Shown: piece by piece, positions 1 to 11,036 of the stretch
Numbering within the stretch: the first letter of the stretch is position 1
How the letters are laid out: every line of letters starts with the position of its first letter
Assembly: GCA_037176905.1 (NCBI GenBank)
Contig: JBBBWG010002114.1
Coordinates: forward strand, 9,241 to 73,240
Direction of reading: 5' to 3'
DNA from: Azolla pinnata
Taxonomy: Eukaryota > Streptophyta > Polypodiopsida > Salviniales > Salviniaceae
DNA length: 64,000 nt
The notes under the pieces: generated by a model
Database searches by the model: none
What the model saw: only the letters and a program-made list of their open reading frames with translations
What the model was told of the DNA's origin: nothing
Translations under genes and position numbers: made by a program

Positions 1-640
1 ATCAACATCATCAGAACCATCGCCACCATCACCACCACCACCATCAACATGATGATGATTCACGATCACGATCACCATGATCACCACCATCAACATCATC
101 AGAACCATCGCCACCATCACCACCACCACCATCACCACCACCACCATCAACATGATGATGATTCACGATCACGATCACCACCATCACCACCATCAACATC
201 ATCAGAACCATCGCCACCATCACCACCACCACCATCAACATGATGATGATTCACGATCACCATCAGCACCATCAGCACCATCAACATCTTCAGAACTATC
301 GCCACCATCACCACCACCACCATCAAAATGATGATGATTCACGATCACCATCACCACCATCAACATCATCAGAACCATCGCCAACATCACCACCATCAGC
401 ATCATCAGAGCCATCGCCACCATCACCAACATCACCATCACCACCATCAACATCATGATTCATGATCACCATCACCACCATCAGCATCATGATTCATGAT
501 CACCATCACCACCATCAACATCATGACTCATGATCACCATCGCCATCATCAGCATCATGATTCATGATCACCAGCACCATCATCATCATCCATGATCACC
601 ATCGCTACCATCAGCACCATCAGAATCATCATCACCACCG
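1..640. repeat. CAC/CAT-rich microsatellite array
   Basis: Imperfect trinucleotide/hexanucleotide array built from CAC, CAT and ATC units with higher-order blocks. Phrases such as CATGATGATGATTCACGATC recur every 60-100 bases, so the array has grown by duplication of larger blocks as well as by slippage. It runs off the left edge of the window. All six frames are rich in His, Met or Ser codons, and the long open frames are a by-product of the repeat, not genes. Confidence 0.95.
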
Positions 641-1487
641 TTTTCTCTGCGCGGGTTCAAGCTCTCGGATCGCAGAGAATCGAAGCTCACGAGCTCGCTC
701 GCTATGTCGCCGCCGTTGCCAGCGCACAGCAAAGCAGAGCTGCGGCGAAAAGAGGAAGCTCTCTCGAATTTTTGCTGCAGATCGGCAGACGGTCCCCGCT
801 CCCTACGGTGTCATGCCGAAGCTCGAACTTGCAAGATTCGGTTTTCGACAGATCATGGTAGCACGCCGACACGTGATGGCGATGGCGATGGCGATGGCGG
901 CGGACCCCTCCTAGAGAAAATCAGGAAAGCTCAACTGTATGTATTCGCTTTCCTTTTTTGTTTGACCGATCCTGTGATCTTGCTTCCATGCTCCTTTTTC
1001 TATCTCCCAAATCGCCCACCAATCCTGAAACCAAAAAGAAGAGAGAGCAAACGGAAACCCTAATCATCGAACCTTCTGCATTCTGGCAGACAATGAGGCG
1101 ACTCGTGTGTCTGTCATTGAGCGGATGAATTGCGCAGACGTTTTTCCTCTTCAGTATGTCATGTGTGTGGTGTTAAGGGAAGATATCGGATTGACCTCGA
1201 CCAATTCACTGGTTGCAGCTCCAAGAATGATCCATTCCAGCAACAGAGCATGCTTTAGGGTCAGAGTTTCTGGCATCTGGGCTTTCTTTTCAGTATGCAT
1301 AGATGTTATTCATAGAAGAGTTCAAGATCGAGTAAGATCAACTGACGAGTCGATTGATTGACTCTCCAAAGCTCCAAGCATGAACTCATGCCAGAGACAG
1401 AGCATGTTGTTTAGAGTTTAGGGTTTCTGGCATCTGGGCGTTTTACCTTCAGCTTGATACAGAAAGAGAGATAGAGAGAGTGATATC
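641..1487 (+). other. Upstream region and likely 5' leader of the PSAT1-like gene
   Basis: GC-richer, non-repetitive DNA directly before the PSAT1 start codon. It carries two telo-box motifs and a short GA-rich stretch (about 1460-1480) just before the ATG. Small open frames (for example around 592-914) have no recognisable product. A phrase close to TTTAGGGTTTCTGGCATCTGGGC occurs near 1255-1280 and again near 1418-1440, so part of the leader is duplicated. I cannot place the transcription start or any leader intron from sequence alone. Confidence 0.5.
1055..1063 (+). promoter_or_regulatory. Telo-box (AAACCCTAA)
   Basis: Exact AAACCCTAA, the plant telo-box found in promoters and leaders of many growth-related and ribosome-related genes. 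A second, inverted copy is at 1418-1426. Both lie upstream of the PSAT1 start at 1488. Confidence 0.5.
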
Positions 1488-4400
1488 ATGGAATCATACA
1501 TTTTCTGTCTTGTGGTATTGGCCATATTGGCTGTGTTTTCCTCCATTACCTCCTCCTCTGTGGCATTAGTAGGGCTTTCATCGAAGGATATGCAGGAGCC
1601 AGAGTTGCAGGCGCTCCCCGATCCTCGCATCAAGCTCTCTGGCATCATCATCCCTGGGTTTGCTTCATCTCAACTCCGAGCTTGGGCTCATTTGGATTGC
1701 CCTTTCTCTCCTTTAGGATTTAAGCCGCTTGATTCTGTCTGGCTAGACAGCCGCAAGGTCTTTCTCTACATCTGTCTATTTATGTTGTGTTATGTGCACG
1801 TATGTATTTATTCCTTTTGCTGCTTTGGTGCCCGAGTTTTTTCATTGATATGGTGGAATCCTGGCTCTGAATCCTGTTCAATTTTCACATGGCTCTCCCA
1901 AGGATCTCGATTTCCTTCTTAGCTTATAATTCTTGCGTTCATTTGGATAGGAGGGAGTGTGATTCTATACAGTTTAGAGTGATAAATGAAAGAATAGGAG
2001 AGTGTGCTTCTGTAAATTTAGACTGGAAAATGAAAGAGTTTAGTTATTCCAAACTCAAAAAATGCTTTTGGATGGTATTGAAATATTCAGGTTATCTCAG
2101 TTCCAAATTGCTGGCTGAAATGTATTCTCCTAGATCCATACAATCAGACTGATCATCCTGAATGTAAATCGCGCCCCGACACTGGCCTTTCAGCCATAAC
2201 TGAGATTGACCCTGGATACATCACAGGTTTGTTGTATCCTTTCTTACCTGTACACTCGTCTATCAAGTCGCATGCACATGTATACACGGCACACATTGAA
2301 TGTATGCTATTATGATGAGCACTCCAGCTGTAGATAAATAACTGATTGTTTTTTTGTGTGTTTATATGTTCAAATCTGATAGGGATACTTTCTTCAGTTT
2401 GGAGAGAATGGATTCATTGGCTTGTAGAGTTTGGCATTGATGCTAATTTGGTCACTCCAATGCCATATGATTGGAGGCTACCCGGCTCTTTGTTAGAGAA
2501 ACGGGACCTGTACTTCTACAAACTCAAGTGTGTACTTCAACCACGAGCCGGTTTATGAAAGTATATGCTATATATACGTATGCATGCATATGACTGACAA
2601 TGGATGTCTGGATTTAAGCATTGGCGTGTGTGTCTGTATTTTGTGCTGTTAATGGATGACATATACTGAAATATACTCCAAACATTTTAGCTCTAATCAC
2701 TGTCCTATGACCACAAAATTCACAGAATTGCATTTGAAACTGCTTTGAAACTTCATGGGGGTCCAGCCCTTGTCTTTGCCCACTCCATGGGAAACAATGT
2801 GTTTCGCTACTTTCTGGAGTGGTTAAAGTTTGAGATCGCACCAAAGCTATACCAAAAATGGATCGATGACCATATCCATGCATACATTGCGGTTCGTGTC
2901 TTACAAACATGTCTAAACGTCTGTGGGCTTGCATGTGTACTTGCCTCATGAAACATCCCTTTACACTTAGTCCTGATTCTTTTCTTACTTGATCTTTCTT
3001 GTATAGGTAGGGGCCCCCTTCCTTGGGTCAGCTGAAGCTTTGAAGGGAACAATGTCTGGACTGACGTTTGGTCTACCATTGACAGAGGTTAAGTCAAGCA
3101 ATCAATAGCCAAACTACCGATGCAGTTAGTTTAAATATTGCATGTTGACGAGGGATTTCCATTGTAAACTATACTAGGGCACTGCCCGAAGGATGTGCAA
3201 CTCATTTGGAGCTTCTCTATGGATGTTACCTCTATCAGGACACTCGTGTTCCAAAAACCGAGGAAACCAAAATTGCAGAAAAGATGAACATGATCTAGAT
3301 GACCATTTTGCGTGGCCCATAGATATTGCAGAAATCCACTTTCCAGAAGAGCACGGTAGAAGAAGATCCAATATATCGTCGTAGTATCATTCATTCATGC
3401 TTAGATGACGTATTGTATTTACTAAGAAATATTGTTCAACCATTTTTGTTTTTAATTGCAGACACTGTTGGCTCTGCTTGTTCAGCAAGCAGTAAAGAGA
3501 TGATAAATGGAATGAACACCTGTAGTGCTAACACATACAGAAAACAGGGCTTCTCAGCTGCAGAAATTGCAGATGGCACTCTCTTTAAAGAAATGAAACG
3601 GTTCAATGCTGATGGAGAGGTAGCCCTTTATCAATTGGAGAAGTAAGTCATCGTTTACCATGGCCACCACAAATACAATACGAACACATGCATACAGATA
3701 TAGATGGATTGATATAGATGTATACATGCAGATAATGAATCCTATATATTAGAAAGTTCTACACTGAGTCATTCATAGAATATATGTTGATTTGTTCTTC
3801 AGTACACCATTTGAGTGGGGCCTTTTAGATGACATATCTGAGTTATGGTTATGTTTGCTGTAACCTGGCCCATGGTAGAAATCTTGGAGATTCCCAAACC
3901 ACCTCCTTTTTCCCTGATAAGGTTACTATATAAGAGAATATGGCTTTGTCACTTGGTGAAATGCCAAATCGTGTATAGTCACCATCACATCCCCATAGCA
4001 GGTTTCTGTCGAAGGTGGAGAGGATGTGGGAGCTGACGAAGAAATAAGAAAATAAGATGCCCATGATCTTTCCCAATCAAAACAGGCTGAAAACAAGTGT
4101 TGTTGACCTGGAATAAGTATAAACTGTGCATTGTGTATAACAATGATACACTTTGGACCACAGATGTATCCAAATGTCGCTCTAGATTATCTCAAAAATT
4201 AGATGAACGAAATCATATATACCGATTGGAAATCAGGTTGATATGCATTTGGGAACATATGCAATGATTGACTAAGAAATTTGGGGCCTTGAAAAAAAAG
4301 TTTCGCTGACAATCTGATCACACTAATGCTCAATATGAGATCGAAGTATGTAGTGATAATATCCCTAAATCCGTGTTAAGAAGTGTTTGAAAATAACTCA

Positions 4401-7400
4401 CGTCTTTTATTTTTCGAGGGTGTGTCAAGTTTTTGGAATAATTGTGATGTTTCAGCAGAAAGGTGGGACTTACTTGATACCAGCATGTTGTGTTAAGGAT
4501 CATGAAAAAGATCTATATAAAGGGCACACGTATGATGTAAAGAGTAGCTGAAACTTATTCGAAACTAAGAGTTTTATCCTTTCTGCGAAACTCTTTATCT
4601 TCTTTGAATCTCGTTTAATTTTCGTGTTTGGTCTGAGTTCTGTTTGATTGATTACTTTTGTCAAATCTCATTGAACCATTTTATGTGTGACTTGTCACTC
4701 AGCTGTGGATATTCATACTATCTGACCTTTGGTGAAGATTGCTTGGATGAGCAAGTAATCAATCTGTGTCAACCCTATGATGGCAGCGATAGCCTTAGAA
4801 AGGATTATCCTAGCATACATGATTGCGGTCCAAAAATCCCCTTTATTCACTCCACAGAACTGCATGGAAAGCAAATAAAATACTGGGGATGCTTAAAATT
4901 TTGGGTTTGGATGCAAGACATGAAGGAATGATCTGGAAGATGGGAGGCGTTACACTTGCTTTATGATGCACTGATAGATTCCTTTGTGAATGATGCTCCT
5001 TTGACACCAAATGTAGCACACCTTGGAAGGATGTGCAGGTTCATGTTTCACACATTTCAATGCGTGTTTGGAACCTGACTGGAAACTGTAAACTGGGAAG
5101 GTGCACTCACCTGTGCAGCAAAACAATGACTTAGCTTAAATTCTCTTAAATGTGAGACTGGGGATTGTCTGGGATTTTCCCACACTGTTATGCAATCTAG
5201 TATTGTGCAGATTGTAAATCTGGTCACCCTACTCACTCACATACTTGAATATGAAGAGTCACTACATTGTTTCAAGTTTGCTACATGAAAACATTTCATC
5301 TTTAGTTGTATATGTCCTATTAACTTGACAATTAATGCTCTTTTCTACATGAGTTCTGTTATCTCCCAAATGCTCGAAGGGAAACTCGAATTTACCATTG
5401 TATGGCATTTGTTTCCCTAGCTTCCCGTGTAGTCACAATCCGTATGATCACTGAGGATCTTAGTTTTAAGCTAGTTCTTGATAATAATAGATTCAGAGTT
5501 ATGGCAATAGAGATAATAGATTATATTTGACCATTACAAATTTTAACCATCAAATACATAATAATAGATTCTTTTATCTATTATGTCTATTGCCTTCGTA
5601 AGTTGTAAGTTGTAATAATAAATTTGCACTATTTTAAGAATGGTGATTTCCGTCAGTTCCATTAGTATTGTGAGATTAAAAGGTTGCATGTATTGTTGAA
5701 GCCTTGATACAGGTTTTACATCGAAGACCCTATTTTGAATGCCCTCACTCCTTGGAGCCGGCCACCTATCAAAAACATATATTGCACCTATGGTCTCAAC
5801 CTCAAAACGGAGGTCTTTCTATTTGTAGCTTCTGCTATTTTTTCTTTATTTCAAAGCATGATTTAGTGGTCCTGATGAAAAATATCATCATATTTCCTCA
5901 GGTTGGCTACCGTTTTGCTTCTTCGGGGAAACCCTATCCTGACAACTGGATTATCACAGATACCATATACGAGATTGAGGGCGGAGTGTTGCAATCAAGG
6001 TAAGACACTGGCAATATTGTTACGTTGTTAATACTTTGCCAATGTATTATTTTGGGGGGGCTTTGGACGTGCAAAGAGAGACTGTTCATATAAGTTTGGG
6101 TTAAGGACCATGATATCTCATGTGTTGCCATTGTAGGATTTGCAGTAAAACTCAAACTTTAGGATGTTTTGAATGGGAGTTAAGATACGATATCTGAGAT
6201 AGATGATGATGGAACTTCAAAATGAACTGAGAGAGTGATAGTACTGTTTGGCTACCAATGTTTTGTGCTAACTGCCTCGGAGTCAGTAGGCTTGTTTGGT
6301 TTTGTTGACTAGCTGTATGTCACAAGTCCAAGATGTAAGATAAAGATGGATCCGGATAGGTTTTGAAGGCTGAACCCATATAAGCAACTAATACGCTCTA
6401 TTAATAATAGCATGCATGTGGCAAGCTATTATTTATGTTTAATGCTCTTTGGATATGTTGTACTTTGTGGACCAACATTCACATACATGAATACTAATTA
6501 CAGTTAAAGGATCGAGGATAAACCTATTTTGCTACAGTAATGCCGCTTCCATGGTCACTCCAGCTGTAGAGTTTTTAAGAACTCTAACACGTTGCTTTGT
6601 TTTAATCAAGCTTAGGGTATGCGGTGCATCCATGGGATGTTACTATAATGGTTAATCTATTGCATCCTTACCTAAATAGTCTTACATGGTTGTGGGTGTA
6701 ACTCCACCTACAAGGGTTGGTCTCTCTTGCATTCAAGCCTTGTTATGTGGTCGTGGGTTTTCATGTTCAAATTGTTTGTGAAGCTCATTTGTAGGATTAT
6801 GCGTGAGTTAAATCCCAACATAATCATCCAAACTGCGTTTGCTTCTTAAGAAAGATTTTGTATTGGGGTATGGTTTCCTTTCTTAGATCTGGGGCACCTG
6901 TAGATGGAAAAACAGGCCATGCAAGTGGAGATGGAACGGTATGGATGGACCTTTAGCCAATCAAATTGAAGATGATGTATGTTTAAAGCGACATAATATG
7001 TTTGTTTGTTTTTACAGTTACCATACAATTCTCTGTCTTTTTGTAAAACATGGCTCGGGAGCAGAGTTAATATAACTAGATTTCCGCAGGTTAGCTCATC
7101 GTTTATTGTGTATTAGATTAATGCATGGTTGCTTCATTTATTCTTGATCATGTTTCTTAATTCTCGCATTGTTGTCGAGACTGGTACACCATCAGTCCCT
7201 CTTCTTATGAATAATTTAACAAAAACAATATAGCAGAACAGAAATTTGTATGGAAAACCTCCTCAAAATGAGGAGGTTTAGAGCACTCCAAAAATGACCT
7301 CCCCGTTAGGATGTCTTCCATGTGGAGGGGAAATTGGACATATGTAGTGTGCTTTGCTCAATTTTTTTTCAGAGGGCTCATGATGGCAATGATGTACAAG

Positions 7401-8236
7401 AAATGTTGAATGTTGAACATCCACAAGGCCATGATATCACTCCAAACATGTCACGTGACAGCAATGTTCACTATATTACCTTCTATGAAGACGAAACAAG
7501 TCTTCCAGGGAAGAAAACGGCGGTTTGGGAATTCGATAAAGGTTTGTAAATGTATTCATTGTTCCACCTCATGTTGTTTGTCTCTGCTTAAATCCCAAAC
7601 CTTTAACCGCTTTCATTAAGAATCGATTGCTGTATATTTGCAGTAAACCACCGGAATATAGTACGTTCACATCATCTAATGAGAGAACTATGGCTAGAGT
7701 TTGTGCACAGCCATCACCCAAAAGCACAACGAACATCTATGCCGAAAGGTACTTGTTGAATGTATCATCAAATAGCTGTAATTTGCTATTTACATGCCCA
7801 AATTTATAGTTCATGAAGTCTGAGATACATAGTTTTTGAACTAAAATTTGTAATTTATATATTTATGTTTACTACATGTTTATATGTGTTTGTAATGATT
7901 GAGAGGTTCTCAAGATCATTTTGAGCTCATTGACATTGGTGTTGAGCATGTATAGGTGTAAGGTATCCAATAAGAGATGAGGATTGCTTTTTCGATTACT
8001 CCAAAGCCGGCTGCGCCAATGCTGAGAACTGCGAATACAGGTTTGGATCGATTTGCAAATCGAATTGTCATGATTTCCTGGTGGCTTTTATTCCCTTATC
8101 CATTTGTTAGCTGTTAAATGCGACGATCCTTGCTCAAAACCCTGTTTCCAGGTATGTTTTTGGTGATATTCATCTTGGGCAAAGCTGCAGACTGAAGCCT
8201 TCGAAAAGAATGGATTTTCTGTACAAATACATGTAG
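1488..8236 (+). CDS. PSAT1: Phospholipid:sterol O-acyltransferase (PSAT1-like, LCAT family)
   Basis: Predicted to move an acyl chain from a membrane phospholipid to the 3-hydroxyl of sterols, making sterol esters at the ER/secretory membrane. Fifteen exons: 1488-1757, 2091-2226, 2383-2527, 2726-2891, 3007-3087, 3178-3355, 3462-3642, 5713-5812, 5902-5999, 6887-6938, 7018-7089, 7373-7541, 7644-7748, 7956-8040, 8152-8236. Phases close at every junction, giving 640 aa; Arabidopsis PSAT1 is about 633. The N terminus is a hydrophobic signal-type segment (residues 1-27). Family blocks seen in order: SGIIIPGFASSQLRAW; DPYNQTDHPECKSRPD; VPYDWRLS-like MPYDWRLPGS; the lipase elbow FAHSMGNNVFRYF with nucleophile Ser about 204; SGKPYPDNWIITD; YITFYEDE; and a Cys-rich tail ending in HLGQSCRL. 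Exon 4 uses a weak donor (gttcgt). Intron 7 is 2 kb and may hold a mobile-element remnant. The match to plant PSAT rather than PDAT is clear from the whole-length pattern; exon edges were placed by eye. Confidence 0.93.
4380..4650 (+). mobile_element. Possible old solo-LTR-like remnant in PSAT1 intron 7
   Basis: Inside the 2-kb intron 7 there is a promoter-like stretch with a good TATA box (CTATATAAAGG near 4512), followed about 60 bases on by a hairpin-like AGTTTTATCCTTTCTGCGAAACTC segment split over GAGTTTT and AAACTC, then a T-rich stretch. That order resembles the U3-R-U5 layout of a plant copia-type LTR. No coding part, no paired LTR and no clear target-site duplication were seen, so the call is weak. 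If real it is an old, reduced fossil. Confidence 0.2.
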
Positions 8237-9610
8237 AGGCCCATTCGATGCGCCCCGGCTCATTGAAGAGAATCCGCGCCGATAAACCGAATGCGTTGTT
8301 ATCCGCGTGTAAAAATTCGGAGCTGTAAAGAATAAGAAGCGATTCTTTTCCTGAAAATTTGGAGCTGTAAAGAATAAGAAGCGATTCTTTTCCTGAAATT
8401 TTGGAGCTGTAAAGAATAAGAAGCGATTCTTTTCCTGAATCTTTTGTCTCTAAAGAGATGATGGTGGCCGCGAGAACGTTTGGCTTCAGTGTATCATGGT
8501 CTTAGGTAAAAGGATGGGAAGTAGAGAAGTTTGGCTTTGAGTTTTGCTTCATCGATCGATGAATGAAGAAGTCAAGCCTTCAGAGTGATGCGACCTTGTC
8601 ATCGATGGATGAGGTAGCGATTTGGGGAAATCCGTGCAAAGAAGATTAATCCATCCATCTCTATAAACATATGATATTTTACCTGATATGAAAAACATTG
8701 GATGATTGGAGCCCATTGTTGTCGAAATTATATCATGAAATCGAAGCATTCGAATCCGAAGTGTTGCTTTATATATCATATGAGGGCCCTTGAATCAAGC
8801 CAAGACTGTCTTAAGCATGGAACGATGACGAATCCCTGATCAAACTAAAGCCAGTTAAATTGCTGGTTTCATTGCTTAAAAACTTTGGATCTGAATCGGT
8901 ATGTTGGTGTATACCTTGGATCAAGGAATATATAGCTATTTACAACGATACAGAGAATGCGTACAAGAGTAAGGTATTTAGGTGTTTCGTGCCATCGATA
9001 TGCTACGTAAACGTGATCCCGATCCCCTGAAAATCAAGCAAATACAGTCCGAATTCCGGTGCATTGTCGTGTTCAGATGCTGGTCGGGGCTGATAATAAC
9101 ATTATCATGGCCCTCTTTGAAGTGAACTCCTGCTAGATGTAAATTATAAATTAATCGCCTGAATCTTGCATCGAAATGTATGGCGCGATGCATCGTTGGA
9201 TGCTGGTTGGGTTTTGTTCTACCATCATTTGGATGCTTGTTGGGTTCCGAAAGCGTGGGTGTGTGGCCAAATCCATCTGCTCGGTCTTTTACAGATCAGA
9301 ATCCTCTACTATATGATGCCTATGTCAGAATCCTCCTCTGTTGTAGGCAATTCGACTATTTGCCATAGATGTTGTTTTACTCGATGTACTACTCCAATCC
9401 TCGGGTCAGGATCCACATGCATGAGAGCAGATGTCGACATTACTGGTGTCAGATCTGAATCAGGAGCTGTAGGCTTCGAACCGAATCGGAAAACCACGAA
9501 TGATGGCATCGAACTGAATCCGAATTTGGGCTCATAGCATTTCGAACAGAATGCCGATCGATGCCGCTGCTGTAACGCGGATCGGAACCGAGTTGAATCA
9601 AATGGATTGT
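8237..9610. other. PSAT1 3' flank and intergenic DNA
   Basis: Contains the PSAT1 3' untranslated region with its 42-bp triplicated repeat, then unique sequence. Short open frames on both strands (for example 9166-9537 and 9309-9719) show no family signature. I see no RNA gene or element here. Confidence 0.5.
8315..8440 (+). repeat. 42-bp tandem repeat, 3 copies, in the PSAT1 3' UTR
   Basis: Three nearly identical units begin at 8319, 8361 and 8403 with GGAGCTGTAAAGAATAAG. Each unit carries the short inverted pair AGAAT ... ATTCT around AAGAAGCG, so a transcript would have three identical small hairpins about 80-170 nt after the stop codon. Confidence 0.9.
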
Positions 9611-9624
9611 GACCCATCTCTGCA

Positions 9625-10650
9625 TGCACACACACACACACACACACACACATGCTATGAACACATATGTATGTGTTTGTATAAGAGATGGTGCATGTCA
9701 CATCCATCCATCCATCCACTCATGCACACATACATCTATCCATCTATCCATCACACATACATGCACGACCACATGCATACACACATGCACACATGCATAC
9801 ATACATGCACAATTGCATGCATGCATGCATACATACATGCACACATACATACACGCATGCACGCTTGCATGCATACATACATGCACAATTGCATGCATAC
9901 ATGCACAATCGCATGCATACATGCACAATCGCATGCATACATGCATAATCGCATGCATACATGCACAATCGCATGCATACATGCACACACACATACACAC
10001 ATGCACACCTACACGCATATCATACATGCACACCTACATACATGCTTTCATGCATACATGCATACATACATACATGCATGCATACATACATACATACATG
10101 CATGCAAACATACATACACATACATACATGCTTTCATACATACATACATGCATACTGCATGCATACATACACACACATACATACATACATGCATACTGCA
10201 TGCATACATGCACACACATACATACATACACACACATGAATCATGCATGCGTACATGCATTACATGAACACAGGCACACACATACTTGCATGCACACACA
10301 CATGGATCATGCATGCATGCACACATACATACATGCATACATACATACATACATACATACATGCTTTCATACATAGATACATGCACACACACATGCATGC
10401 ACACATACATACATGCATACTACGTGCACACATGCATACATACACACGCACATACATACATACACACACATGAATCATGCCTGCACACATGCACGCATAC
10501 ATACATACATGCACACACAAATGAATGCATGCATGCACACATGCACAAAGGCACACATGCACACATGCACACACACATGCATGCACACATACATGCATGC
10601 ACGCATGCACACATGCACACATGCACACATACATGCATGCACACATACAC
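9625..10650. repeat. 1-kb CATA/CATG tetranucleotide microsatellite
   Basis: Begins with a CA dinucleotide run (about 9627-9652), then about 1 kb of mixed CATA, CATG, CACA and CATC tetranucleotides. Higher-order units such as CACAATCGCATGCATACATG repeat in the middle (9890-9980). Since most units are 4 bp or multiples of it, all frames stay open for hundreds of codons on both strands; these are not genes. Confidence 0.97.
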
Positions 10651-10656
10651 AACACT

Positions 10657-10659
<3 letters not shown>

Positions 10660-10708
<49 letters not shown>
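10660..10708 (+). repeat. (TC)n tract upstream of the NST1-like gene
   Basis: About 22 TC dinucleotides, followed within 40 bases by normal-complexity sequence that leads to the NST1-like start. CT/GA tracts are common in plant core promoters and leaders, so this may mark the leader or promoter of the next gene. Confidence 0.85.
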
Positions 10709-10713
<5 letters not shown>

Positions 10714-11036
10714 GACCATAGAAGAAGAAAGCCTATCCCACATCACCATCTCTGTGTGCCCCCAATTCGGAGACCCTGCGAAGAACGCATTATCCCCTCT
10801 GGATCTCTCGTCCTACAAATCGGCCCAAATCCTCCTCCGATCCGATTGCAGGCCTCTTGGTTAATCGCAGATCCAGGTATTGCTTCCTCAGATCCGATCC
10901 GTGAAAATCAACCATACAAGGGGAGTGAATTCCTAATCAGATCGAAACGGTGAAGGCTTACAACCCACTATGGCTCCCAATCTATAATGGCCGATGCTGA
11001 AGGGTATGGATGTGAGGAGTCCATTGCCATACTACC
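10709..11036 (+). other. Probable 5' leader of the NST1-like gene
   Basis: Normal-complexity sequence between the TC tract and the ATG at 11037. A good splice donor (CCAG then gtattg) stands at 10876, so a leader intron is possible. Short open frames here have no recognisable product. Confidence 0.4.

Noticed and set aside
4644-4931. 95-codon open frame in PSAT1 intron 7
   Set aside because: No family pattern, inside an intron whose flanking exons join in phase.
9551-10864. Overlapping open frames of 80-255 codons on both strands, rich in His, Thr, Met and Cys
   Set aside because: They lie wholly in the CATA/CATG array; a repeat of 4 bp lacks stops in all frames, so the frames are by-products.
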